From Bacteroidota bacterium (GTDB lineage: Bacteria; Bacteroidota; Bacteroidia; Bacteroidales; P3), in NCBI GenBank assembly GCA_017860275.1, contig JAFNAQ010000008.1:1-64000 (forward strand): a stretch of DNA of 64,000 nt, in the 5' to 3' direction. Made by a program: the position numbers and the translations under genes. The notes beneath the pieces were generated by a model. That model had not been told where the DNA came from and did no database searches. It saw only the letters and a program-made list of their open reading frames with translations. Shown one piece after another: positions 27,667 to 35,596 of this stretch; the first letter of the stretch is position 1, and each line of letters opens with the position of its first letter.

Positions 27667-27681
27667 ATTATTAGAATTTTC

Positions 27682-27709
27682 AATTCGGTTCTTGGTCATT
27701 TTATTTCAA
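27682..27709. repeat. 28-nt direct repeat, copy 1
   Basis: Starts AATTCGGTTCTTGG and is identical over 28 nt to 29372-29399. Each copy lies 20-46 bp downstream of a minus-strand gene (27730 and 29445). Confidence 0.9.
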
Positions 27710-27729
27710 TCTTATTCTAAACTGTTGAA

Positions 27730-28443
27730 TTAATTATCTCTTATCAAATAAAATATTCCATATCTGTCGCATCCGAGCAGGTTCATATAAATTTTGTCGT
27801 CTTTTAAAATTGTTCCAATAAACCTATGTCTAAGAATACTATCAAATAATATTATTTTATCTTTTTTCCTCTCCCATCTACCCTTGGATAAACACAAACC
27901 ATCTTTACTGTCAATATTCAAACTAAATGTATAGCTACTATCCTGATTTAGCATAATACTTTCATTGCCGTACCAACTTTTATATTTACCTGAGGTGACT
28001 TTTTTTGAAACACCTATGTAACTTGGTTTTTCTACTTTATCCAGAGAATCTCCTTTTCTTAACGACATCATCTCATATTCTCTTTGAACATTATCTAGGA
28101 CTCCATCATATTTTAAAGTGTCATTATTCCAAAATACAGTAGAATTATTTGTCAATAGCAATTTATCTCTCAGCAATAAACATATTTTAAATCTCTTTTC
28201 ACTATCAACTAATATCATTGAATCTTCTTTAATATTGTATTTCCCTCGCGAAATTTGAAAATCAAACACAATGTCATGAGTACCATTCCAAGTACATTCA
28301 AGTATATATGCATTATTATTAAAGGTATGTAGCATCCAACAATAATTCCCTTTGTTCATTGAATAGCATAACACATCGTCATTTTTTTGAGAAAATGAAT
28401 TAATTGATATGCACATAATTATAATTAATAATATCTTTTTCAT
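27730..28443 (-). CDS. Secreted protein with two related beta-strand units, unknown function
   Basis: The ATG at 28443 is preferred over 28479 because it starts a clean signal peptide, MKKILLIIIMCISINSFSQ. Two segments resemble each other: one around GKYNIKEDSMILVDS (about 62-76) and one around GRWERKKDKIILFDS (about 192-206), each followed by a 'DKLLLTN/DKIYMN' strand. This suggests a duplicated lipocalin- or META-like beta fold, which is inference. Last of four minus-strand genes starting at 30254; 60 bp from the TonB-C gene upstream of it. Confidence 0.6.
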   Translation of the reverse strand: MKKILLIIIMCISINSFSQKNDDVLCYSMNKGNYCWMLHTFNNNAYILECTWNGTHDIVFDFQISRGKYNIKEDSMILVDSEKRFKICLLLRDKLLLTNNSTVFWNNDTLKYDGVLDNVQREYEMMSLRKGDSLDKVEKPSYIGVSKKVTSGKYKSWYGNESIMLNQDSSYTFSLNIDSKDGLCLSKGRWERKKDKIILFDSILRHRFIGTILKDDKIYMNLLGCDRYGIFYLIRDN

Positions 28444-28503
28444 AACTACAGAATAATAACTATATATAAGACAATCCACGTAATAAGATTATTGAAATGT
28501 ATC

Positions 28504-28914
28504 TTACTTTCTTCTCTCGTTTTTAATATATCTTAGATTAAATTTTATTGGGACTGTGAATTTTACCTCTACAGGTTTCCCTCTTTGTAATGCAGGCTTT
28601 TCAAATCTTATTAACTTGGAGACCCTCAAAGCTTCAAAGTTTAGATCTTCACGAATACCTCTAATTACCTCATGATTCTTTGTTTCCCCTGCTGTATCTA
28701 TGCAAAAAGATACATAAACAACACCTTGTTTGGAATCATTAATTGCACTTTCCGGATAAATTATTTTACTTTGGATAAAATCAATAATATCTCCATTAAA
28801 TGCAGGAGTCTCGTCAAAATAGATAATCATTTTTGTTTCTGTGCTATCTACAGTTTGTCCTATAGCGAAATTTGCTAACAACAATAAAAAAGTCAATATA
28901 TAAATTCTTACCAT
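28504..28914 (-). CDS. Secreted TonB C-terminal-domain protein (second of a tandem pair)
   Basis: A 136-residue protein. The N terminus is a cleavable-looking signal peptide (ending FAIGQ) and not the uncleaved helix plus proline-rich linker of TonB. The rest is a TonB-C fold: DFIQSKIIYPESAINDSKQGVVYVSFCIDTAGETKNHEVIRGI then EALRVSKLIRFEKPALQRGKPVEVKFTVPIKFNL. It is about half identical by eye to its neighbour at 28927. Such proteins cannot reach TonB receptors from the inner membrane in the usual way; they may act in the periplasm. Function unknown. Confidence 0.8.
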   Translation of the reverse strand: MVRIYILTFLLLLANFAIGQTVDSTETKMIIYFDETPAFNGDIIDFIQSKIIYPESAINDSKQGVVYVSFCIDTAGETKNHEVIRGIREDLNFEALRVSKLIRFEKPALQRGKPVEVKFTVPIKFNLRYIKNERRK

Positions 28915-28926
28915 AATCTTGGAATG

Positions 28927-29355
28927 TTACTTTTCAGGCAATTTAAACGAAATTGTAATCACATAGCAATATCCTACCGGCTTTCCTCGGGTTTTTGCAG
29001 GCTCATCAAACTTAATAAGTTTTGCAACTCGTAAAGCTTCTTTGTCTAAATCCTCTCTGACCCCATTAATAATTCTATGATTATGAGTATAACCAGCTGT
29101 ATCAATCCAAAATTTTATATTTACCCTTCCTTCTCTTCTGTCTTCTATCGCCATTTCCGGATATTTTAAATTTTCCACAACAAATTCTTGTAATCTTCCG
29201 GCGTCTGGCGAATCTGTATCAAATATCGGAATTTCTTCGGGTGTGTTTCCAACGATCATAAGAGAATCATCTTCACACTCATTACTAATTATATTTTCTT
29301 GTGCATATAGGCTATTAATGCAAAGCAAGCAAATTATTAAAAAAAATCTTACCAT
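28927..29355 (-). CDS. Secreted TonB C-terminal-domain protein (first of a tandem pair)
   Basis: A 142-residue protein with signal peptide MVRFFLIICLLCINSLYAQ and a TonB-C domain (ENLKYPEMAIEDRREGRVNIKFWIDTAGYTHNH, EALRVAKLIKFDEPAKTRGKPVGYCYVITISFKL). It is the paralogue of the 28504 gene, 12 bp away, with the same MVR start, the same 'DTAG' and 'EALRV.KLI.F..PA..RGKPV' wording, and no transmembrane anchor. A tandem duplication is clear; role unknown. Confidence 0.8.
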   Translation of the reverse strand: MVRFFLIICLLCINSLYAQENIISNECEDDSLMIVGNTPEEIPIFDTDSPDAGRLQEFVVENLKYPEMAIEDRREGRVNIKFWIDTAGYTHNHRIINGVREDLDKEALRVAKLIKFDEPAKTRGKPVGYCYVITISFKLPEK

Positions 29356-29371
29356 ATTATTTAGGGTTAAT

Positions 29372-29399
29372 AATTCGGTTCTTGGTCATTTTATTTCAA
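29372..29399. repeat. 28-nt direct repeat, copy 2
   Basis: Identical over 28 nt to 27682-27709. It sits between the 29445 gene and the 28927 gene. Confidence 0.9.
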
Positions 29400-29444
29400 C
29401 ATTATTTTCTGAACTTTTCTGTTTACAATCTATCTGAACAATAT

Positions 29445-30254
29445 TTACTTTAATTCTAATATAACCTTGTTTGTATTAAAACTTCCCGAATAAAGTTTAT
29501 ATCCTTCAATTTCCTTTGGTAAAGCTTTTTGTCTATTTACGAATCTGTTTTTTTTCTTATCCCAAATTGATTCCAGAAAAACATAGTCAAATAAATTACT
29601 GTTGCTTACTTGAAAAGTAAAGTTCCCGCCCAGCTCTTTGAATGCTACCAAATTGTATGTATCTGTATAGGTTTCATTTGGCTTTAAAAAGACAAAAGCA
29701 TTTTTAACCGATTCTGATATTTTATTATTCTCAATTTCAGATTCTGAAAAAAATAACTTTGAATTTGTATCTTTCCCATATTGCCTAAAGTACATGTAGT
29801 AATATATATCGGCAAGTTTATCATTAATAAAATCTATTTCATACTCTTCATCGAAAGCTATAGTATCTTTCATAGCCTCCCAACCTTGACTATATAACGA
29901 AGTTTCTCCAATAAATACAGAGTAATTTTTATTTGTATAATCTCCATGGAGCATCGCTCGCCTTTTATAATTGGGGTTTAAATATTCTTCAATAGGGTAT
30001 TGCAATAAAGAACCCCATGGCAACATGGGATAACTCTTTCTTTCGCTCGAAACTTTTTGGAAATAATAATTCGTGTCTGAATTATTTCTGTAAGTAATAT
30101 TCAACGTGGGAATATTAATAATTGAATCTTCCTTGAAAATATCAAATCCCTTTTCCCATTTAACAGACAATTCAATACTGACACTTTGCGAAAAAGCAAT
30201 TTTCCCAACAAAAAGCAACAATACAATGCCAACGAATAATAATTTTGTTCTCAT
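29445..30254 (-). CDS. Secreted protein, unknown function
   Basis: A 269-residue protein with a signal peptide (MRTKLLFVGIVLLLFVGKIAFSQ) and a mature part that begins VSIELSVKWEKGFD. Mostly beta by appearance (YTDTYNLVAFKELGGNFTFQVSN is typical of an Ig-like strand pair). No recognised domain. It has its own promoter (TACATTTG at 30294-30287) and is first in the four-gene minus-strand group. Confidence 0.65.
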   Translation of the reverse strand: MRTKLLFVGIVLLLFVGKIAFSQSVSIELSVKWEKGFDIFKEDSIINIPTLNITYRNNSDTNYYFQKVSSERKSYPMLPWGSLLQYPIEEYLNPNYKRRAMLHGDYTNKNYSVFIGETSLYSQGWEAMKDTIAFDEEYEIDFINDKLADIYYYMYFRQYGKDTNSKLFFSESEIENNKISESVKNAFVFLKPNETYTDTYNLVAFKELGGNFTFQVSNSNLFDYVFLESIWDKKKNRFVNRQKALPKEIEGYKLYSGSFNTNKVILELK

Positions 30255-30286
30255 ACTAATTATTTACAGCAATAAATGTGGTATTG

Positions 30287-30316
30287 CAAATGTATGTATT
30301 TTTTTTATTAAACAAA
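30287..30316 (-). promoter_or_regulatory. Promoter for the 30254 gene
   Basis: On the minus strand TTTG (30316-30313), 18 nt, TACATTTG (30294-30287), 32 bp before the ATG. Confidence 0.55.
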
Positions 30317-30360
30317 ATAATTAAAGATTAATTCTTTCGGAGTGATTAGATTTTGATGTA

Positions 30361-30400
30361 TTTTTATTTGATATAATTCTCCTGAATCCTTGTATTATTC
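30361..30400 (-). repeat. Dispersed 40-nt hairpin module, copy 2
   Basis: On the minus strand it reads GGATTCAGGAGAATTATATC in its middle and matches 48703-48742 at about 34/40 positions. It is downstream, on the minus strand, of the 30445-30599 element. A separate 9-bp inverted repeat TAAATCCTT/AAGGATTTA (30404-30412 with 30431-30439) stands between them. Confidence 0.65.
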
Positions 30401-30444
30401 TCGTAAATCCTTGATTTTATCTTTTTTTATAAGGATTTATTCTT

Positions 30445-30599
30445 GCTAGGGTAGCTACCCTAGGTGTGTTGTGGTAGCTACCCTACGGGTGCTAGGGTAC
30501 CTACCATAATTTATTAAGATGTGCATCTAAATTTTTTGGGGATTGTTTTTAGGGCGCAGGCAAACAGCGCCCGTACATTGAATTTGTATTGCAAATATA
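30445..30599 (-). repeat. Palindrome-rich intergenic element, copy B
   Basis: Minus-strand order: TATATTTG box (30599-30592); hairpin GGGCGC/GCGCCC (30572-30552); 99-nt block (30543-30445) matching 12409-12507 with a single T/C difference. Box-to-block distance (48 nt) and hairpin-to-block distance (8 nt) are identical in the two copies, although the hairpin sequences differ. No ORF is evident. It fills most of the 368-bp gap 30255-30622. Confidence 0.9.
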
Positions 30600-30622
30600 C
30601 GAAAAAATATTGGTTTTTCTTC

Positions 30623-31111
30623 TTAGAATCTCTTCTTATAGAAGTGGCAGATTTGGTGATTTGGATGTTGCTTGAAGTAATCTTGATGATAATCTTCAGA
30701 AGCCCAAAATGTCTTTGCAGGAGTAAGCTTAGTTATTACCTTGAAGCCTTTTGAATTGAGAATATCAATAAGTTCTTGTGCTGTTTCTTTTTGTGAGTCA
30801 TTCAAATAGAATATTTCTGAACGGTATTGTTCTCCAATATCCATTCCTTGACCATTCTCTTGCTCTGGGTTATGAATCTCGAAGAAGAACTTTGTAAGTT
30901 CTCTATAAGAAATTATTGAAGAGTCGAAACTAACCTTTACTGCCTCTGCATGATTTGTCATATCAGCACAAACCTCTCTATATGTTGGATGTTCTTCGTC
31001 GCCTCCAATATATCCCGATACTGCATCGATGACACCTTCTTTGTTTTGCATATAATGCTCAATGCCCCAAAAGCATCCTCCAGCATAAATTGCCTCTTGA
31101 ATATTGCTCAT
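30623..31111 (-). CDS. msrA: Peptide-methionine (S)-S-oxide reductase
   Basis: Repairs oxidised methionine. The 162-residue protein has the catalytic motif GGCFWGIEHYM (Cys13) close to the N terminus and the family blocks VSGYIGGDEEHPTYREVC and HNPEQENGQGMDIGEQYRSEIFY. No MsrB domain is fused, and there is no signal peptide, so it is cytoplasmic. It is the last gene of the guaB run, 5 bp after the OmpA-like gene. Confidence 0.95.
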   Translation of the reverse strand: MSNIQEAIYAGGCFWGIEHYMQNKEGVIDAVSGYIGGDEEHPTYREVCADMTNHAEAVKVSFDSSIISYRELTKFFFEIHNPEQENGQGMDIGEQYRSEIFYLNDSQKETAQELIDILNSKGFKVITKLTPAKTFWASEDYHQDYFKQHPNHQICHFYKKRF

Positions 31112-31116
31112 AATTC

Positions 31117-32373
31117 TTATTCTCTAACCATTTCTCCAACAGGTTTTCTTAGAACCATTTCCATTTCTTTCTTTAGGACAATAGAACCTCTTTTATCGAG
31201 CTTAAAAGGTTTTAACCAACCTCCCATTGCCTTAAAAGCAGAAGGTTCTCCCTCCTTTGCAGGATAGAAATAATTTGAAAGTTCTTCTTCTGTTACCTTC
31301 TTCCCAATATAGATAGTATCTAATTGGAAGGCAGTAAGATTTCCTACAAGAGTAACAATCTTTGTTTCTTTATCTTTTTCTTTAGTTGTAGGGATTGCTT
31401 TATATTCCCATTGACCATTTGGCTTGTATGTCTTTGCGAAGAATTTTAAACGAGCATCTTCTTGCTGCTCTTCGATAGGTAGTCTAACTATAATATCAGC
31501 TAAGAAATTATCTTTTAATGCACAGTTATTATAGTCTGGTTGATGATTAGACTTCACAACAATATATCCAGCACTAATTAGGTATTGTCTATTATGAGGA
31601 ATTAGACTATAGTTTCTTGTTACTTCTTCAAAAGATAATAATTCTTTGTAGACTAATGTCATATCATAATCAATAGTATCTTTAGTGTGTGTAATGCTTC
31701 CGAATGCACCTTTAGGCATCTTAAGCATAGATATCTTATCCATCACCGTTGTGTCTTGTGAAGGATAGTAGTAGTCATTGAATTTACCTAGACATTCTTC
31801 AGGATTGTCTTCTATAAGAATATATACCTTGCTTGTTAGGTCTATCCCATTAACTACCTTTTGAGAAACTGGTTTTTGGTAGAGATTAACCCATTTGAAA
31901 TCGAAAGGCATCTTGTATTTTATTACACAGTCTTGTTCTCCAGAGCATGAGTTTTTGAATTTGCTTGGAGTGCGTCGAACAATATATTCTGTGTTTTCTC
32001 TTGAAGAGAAATAATTGAATACTGTAGCCGTTCTTTGTCTCGATAGGTCGGTGTTTTTTTCTGTTATTACTTCAGAATCGTCATAACCTATCATTGTGAT
32101 TTTGTAGAAACGACCATTATCCTTATTGAAAACTATGCTATAGATGCTATCTAGAATATTTAATGCATCTTCTCGATAGTTTGCTGCTCCTTTATTGAAA
32201 CAAATAACTGCTTCAAATTTTTCAGGGTAAATAGGAGTAGCTTTTATGTTCCTTGTTGTTCTTTGTTTTGGAACCTGAGGGAAGATAATTTGACTACATT
32301 CTGAAACATTAGTTTGAGAATATAAACTATTCACTAAAGAAAATAGGAATAAAAAAAGTAATGTTTTTTTCAT
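31117..32373 (-). CDS. Secreted protein with OmpA-like segment, unknown function
   Basis: Of 418 residues, the first 19 form a signal peptide (ending SLYSQ). Residues about 45-120 resemble an OmpA_C-type fold: an 'FNKGAANYREDALNILDSI' helix, then YKITMIGYDDSE, then NTDLSRQRTATVFNYFSSR. In true OmpA_C domains this last block binds peptidoglycan; the Asp-Arg pair is only partly conserved here. The C-terminal 250 residues are unassigned. It sits 4 bp after moxR, in the place where Bat/DUF58 genes are usually found. Confidence 0.65.
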   Translation of the reverse strand: MKKTLLFLFLFSLVNSLYSQTNVSECSQIIFPQVPKQRTTRNIKATPIYPEKFEAVICFNKGAANYREDALNILDSIYSIVFNKDNGRFYKITMIGYDDSEVITEKNTDLSRQRTATVFNYFSSRENTEYIVRRTPSKFKNSCSGEQDCVIKYKMPFDFKWVNLYQKPVSQKVVNGIDLTSKVYILIEDNPEECLGKFNDYYYPSQDTTVMDKISMLKMPKGAFGSITHTKDTIDYDMTLVYKELLSFEEVTRNYSLIPHNRQYLISAGYIVVKSNHQPDYNNCALKDNFLADIIVRLPIEEQQEDARLKFFAKTYKPNGQWEYKAIPTTKEKDKETKIVTLVGNLTAFQLDTIYIGKKVTEEELSNYFYPAKEGEPSAFKAMGGWLKPFKLDKRGSIVLKKEMEMVLRKPVGEMVRE

Positions 32374-32377
32374 ATGT

Positions 32378-33364
32378 CTATGAATTAATTAATTCTATTA
32401 TGATTTTTTCTGTATTATAACCTTCTGCCTGTGCAGTGTAGTTTTGTACTATTCTATGACGAAGTACAGATACTGCTACCGACTTCACATCTTCAATATC
32501 TGGAGAGTACTTCCCTTTTAGTGCAGCATGACATTTAGCTCCGATGATTAAATATTGAGAAGCCCGAGGACCTGCTCCCCATGAAAGATATTTATTTGCA
32601 AGTGGATGAGCCTTTGGAGTGGAAACTCTTGTTTTCTCAACTAATTTTACTGCATATTCATATACATTATCAGACACAGGTATCTTTCTTATTAGATTTT
32701 GCATAGAGATTATTTCTTCCCTATTAAATATCTCGTTTACTTTGTTTTCGATACCTGTAGTTGTTGATTTAAGAATATCTACCTCCTCTTCAAATGTAGG
32801 ATAGTCTAACCAAAGCATAAACATAAATCTATCTAACTGTGCCTCTGGCAAAGGATATGTACCCTCTTGTTCAATTGGATTTTGTGTTGCTAGTACAAAG
32901 AAAGGTTCTTCAAGGAGATATGAATTTCCTGCAACAGTTACAGAATGTTCTTGCATTGCTTCAAGTAGCGCTGCCTGAGTCTTAGGTGGAGTACGGTTAA
33001 TTTCGTCAGCAAGGATAATATTTGCGAAGATAGGTCCATGAATAAATTTGAATTTTCTGTTTTCGTCCAAAATCTCACTACCAATAATATCCGAAGGCAT
33101 TAAATCTGGAGTGAATTGAATTCTATTATAGCTAAGTCCAAGTGCAGATGATATAGTATTTACTAATAAGGTTTTTGCAAGTCCAGGAACACCTACAAGA
33201 AGGCAATGCCCTTTTGAAAAAATTGAAATGAGTACTTGTTCAATTATCTTTTCTTGCCCGATTATAACCTTAGATATTTCCTTTTTTAAATCATTTGTCT
33301 TTTGAACAAGAATATCCAATTGCTCTACATCAGATGAGTAGTTTTGTTTTGTAGTCTCGTACAT
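32378..33364 (-). CDS. MoxR-family AAA+ ATPase
   Basis: A 328-residue cytoplasmic AAA+ protein. Walker A is GVPGLAKTLL, Walker B is IILADEINR, and sensor and arginine-finger regions follow (ATQNPIEQEGTYPLPEAQLDRFMF). The C-terminal lid ends with SVLRHRIVQNYTAQAEG, the standard MoxR tail. MoxR proteins normally act as chaperones with DUF58/VWA (Bat) partners encoded alongside; none is present here. Spacing is 3 bp to the SurA-like gene upstream and 4 bp to the OmpA-like gene downstream. Confidence 0.94.
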   Translation of the reverse strand: MYETTKQNYSSDVEQLDILVQKTNDLKKEISKVIIGQEKIIEQVLISIFSKGHCLLVGVPGLAKTLLVNTISSALGLSYNRIQFTPDLMPSDIIGSEILDENRKFKFIHGPIFANIILADEINRTPPKTQAALLEAMQEHSVTVAGNSYLLEEPFFVLATQNPIEQEGTYPLPEAQLDRFMFMLWLDYPTFEEEVDILKSTTTGIENKVNEIFNREEIISMQNLIRKIPVSDNVYEYAVKLVEKTRVSTPKAHPLANKYLSWGAGPRASQYLIIGAKCHAALKGKYSPDIEDVKSVAVSVLRHRIVQNYTAQAEGYNTEKIIIELINS

Positions 33365-33367
33365 AGA

Positions 33368-34726
33368 TTATTCAAATTTCCAGTTAATTTTGAAATCACA
33401 ATCTTTATATTCTTTATCTACTCTAATATATGTTTTTGCGACTCTCTTATTAGCCCAATCCATAATAGCTTTTGACTTTGTTGATTCAAGCGCAGAGTTT
33501 AGGATTTTATCGTAGTCGTCTTTTAAATTCACTTTGTGAGCAGGTATTTTAGATTTTACTTTGATTAATCTATATGCATTTCCTGCTTCTGTTTTGAATA
33601 GTATAGGTTTTGTTATATCACCTTGGTTTAGTTTATCAAGATCAATTTTATCAAGGTTTTCCATTGCCTCATTAATATTCTCTTTTGCAAAAGAAGAATT
33701 TGCTGTATAAGGATTTATTATCGCTCCTCCAGTAAGTTTTGATGCATCATCAGAAAATGTTTTTATTGCATCTTCAAAACTAATTTTATTTTCTTTTATC
33801 AGATTACTAATGCTATCAAGTGTAGTCTTAGCCTTGTAAAGTTCAATATCAGAAACCTTTGGTTGTATTAATATATGGCGACAGTTTACTTGGTCTCCTC
33901 TTCTTTCAATCAATTGAATAATATGAAAACCATATTTTGTTTCAATTACTGGAGAAATCTCACCTGGTTGAAGAGTGAAGGCTGTTGCTTCAAATTCAGA
34001 TACCATGTCACCACGAGAGAAGAAACCTAACTCTCCACCTTTTCTTGCAGAACCAGGGTCTTGAGAATATAGAGTTGCTAGAGTGGAGAATTTATCTCCT
34101 TTAAGTATTCTACTTCTATAACCGTTTAGTTTATCTTTAATAATAAGTTTTTCTTCATCAGAAATCTTAGGGATTTTTACTATTTGAATAAATGAGAATT
34201 CTTCTTCAACAGTAGGAATACTATCTTTTGGTATTGCATTATAAAAGTCACTAACTTCCTTTGGAGTAATTTTAATATTTCCAGTTAATTTACCTTCAAT
34301 ATCTGAAATCATTAGATTTTCTTTAACAATATCTCTGTAATAATCTTTTACCTCACTAATACTACGATTCATTTGTTTTTCAAGATTTTCTTTTGAACCA
34401 TATCCACGAATCATATATTTAATCCGATTGTCTAACTCTCGTGAGATTTGTTCTTCTGAAATAACAACCGAGTCAATATTAGCTTGATGAAGCATTAGTT
34501 TGTTTATTAACATTCCTTCTAATAACTCACATTTTGCATTATATGGGTTATCAATTATGCCCAGTTTTGATTTTGTTTGAAGAAATCCTGTTTCAAGTTC
34601 AGATTGTTTGATCATATTTTTACCAACAACAGCTATTACTTTGTCAATAACATTTGTTTGTGCAAAGCTGTTTATGTTCAAACATATACAGAAGATACTA
34701 AGTACAATTACTTTTAATAGTTTCAT
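33368..34726 (-). CDS. SurA-like periplasmic peptidyl-prolyl isomerase
   Basis: At 452 residues it has a signal peptide (ending NSFAQ), a SurA-type N-terminal chaperone region beginning VIDKVIAVVGKNMIKQSELE, and a parvulin domain at about 175-275 (YSQDPGSARKGGELGFFSRGDMVSEFEATAF, ETKYGFHIIQLIERRG). A second parvulin-like region follows (CRHILIQPK, about 280-385). It would help fold outer-membrane barrels in the periplasm. It is third in a row of three related chaperone genes downstream of guaB. Confidence 0.92.
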   Translation of the reverse strand: MKLLKVIVLSIFCICLNINSFAQTNVIDKVIAVVGKNMIKQSELETGFLQTKSKLGIIDNPYNAKCELLEGMLINKLMLHQANIDSVVISEEQISRELDNRIKYMIRGYGSKENLEKQMNRSISEVKDYYRDIVKENLMISDIEGKLTGNIKITPKEVSDFYNAIPKDSIPTVEEEFSFIQIVKIPKISDEEKLIIKDKLNGYRSRILKGDKFSTLATLYSQDPGSARKGGELGFFSRGDMVSEFEATAFTLQPGEISPVIETKYGFHIIQLIERRGDQVNCRHILIQPKVSDIELYKAKTTLDSISNLIKENKISFEDAIKTFSDDASKLTGGAIINPYTANSSFAKENINEAMENLDKIDLDKLNQGDITKPILFKTEAGNAYRLIKVKSKIPAHKVNLKDDYDKILNSALESTKSKAIMDWANKRVAKTYIRVDKEYKDCDFKINWKFE

Positions 34727-34735
34727 ATTATTAAT

Positions 34736-35596
34736 TTATTTGGAGAAAATTTCAACCTCTTTTTTATCGTAGGCTTCTTTTAATAACTCCTTTTTCATTT
34801 TATTTATTATTTCAATCTTTCTTTTATTTAAAATTAATCCACGAATTGTCTGTTTTTCAAAGCTAATGGGAGAGGTGGAATTACTTACTTTATACTCTAA
34901 GATTTTCACTAAGAAAGTGAAATTATTGTCACTAACGTTAATAATCTTATTTGTTTTGAGGAATAGTTCTTTATCAATAGGATTAATTGGAATCTCTTTT
35001 ATTATATCATTAAAGATTATCCAAACATTTGGATCAAGGAAAGAATTTATTGAAGATTTCTTTGAAATATTATCTAATTGCAATAAATCTTTCTCAGAGA
35101 TAGTCTCTTTGGAGAATATATTTTTTATTTGATTTATGGCTCCTGACTTTTTATCCAGCTTAATGTATAGGAGCTTTACAATATTATCCCTGAGTATGAA
35201 ATTATCTAGATTTTCATTATAGTATTTCTCAATTTCTTGTTGAGAAACATTAGTATCTATTAATTGATTTACAATTTTTGCCTCGTAGGAGTTTAGAATT
35301 AAAGAGTTTTTATAATCTTCTAATTGTCTTGTAAAATCATCATCAATATTCTTCTTCGCCTTATTTAGTATTATTTGACTTTCAACCCATTGTTTAATAT
35401 AGTTCTGTACAAATGACAAACTATCTGATGATGAAAGACCCTCAGGAACTAATCCTTCAATATCCTTTTCATATAGATAGTTATCATATACCTTAGCCAA
35501 AGGGCTGCCCTCTTCTTTTGAACAAGAGAACAACCCTATAACTAAAACCAAAACTATAATCTTAAATTTATTTGATTGAATTGAAAACATCATCAT
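34736..35596 (-). CDS. Lipoprotein related to SurA-type chaperones, no catalytic parvulin domain
   Basis: A 286-residue lipoprotein (GLFSCS, Cys25). Residues about 35-150 look like the helical SurA/PpiD N-terminal module (GLSSSDSLSFVQNYIKQWVESQIILNKAKK), then 'EKYYNENLDNFILRDNIVKLLYIKL'. No parvulin signature (GGELG or GFHII) is present, so it is probably a chaperone and not an isomerase. The start is uncertain: three consecutive ATGs (35596, 35593, 35590) all overlap the end of the upstream isomerase gene by 23-29 bp. Confidence 0.8.
   Translation of the reverse strand: MMMFSIQSNKFKIIVLVLVIGLFSCSKEEGSPLAKVYDNYLYEKDIEGLVPEGLSSSDSLSFVQNYIKQWVESQIILNKAKKNIDDDFTRQLEDYKNSLILNSYEAKIVNQLIDTNVSQQEIEKYYNENLDNFILRDNIVKLLYIKLDKKSGAINQIKNIFSKETISEKDLLQLDNISKKSSINSFLDPNVWIIFNDIIKEIPINPIDKELFLKTNKIINVSDNNFTFLVKILEYKVSNSTSPISFEKQTIRGLILNKRKIEIINKMKKELLKEAYDKKEVEIFSK

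Noticed and set aside
12353-30599. Inverted repeats considered as ends of an 18-kb transposon or genomic island
   Set aside because: The interval contains ordinary chromosomal genes (dnaG, serS, rdgB) and no transposase or integrase. The repeats have internal palindromes and no target-site duplication is visible next to them.
34736-35596. Lipoprotein considered as a truncated parvulin gene
   Set aside because: It has its own lipobox, an intact frame and a normal stop, and the helical SurA-like module is complete. Absence of the parvulin domain appears genuine.
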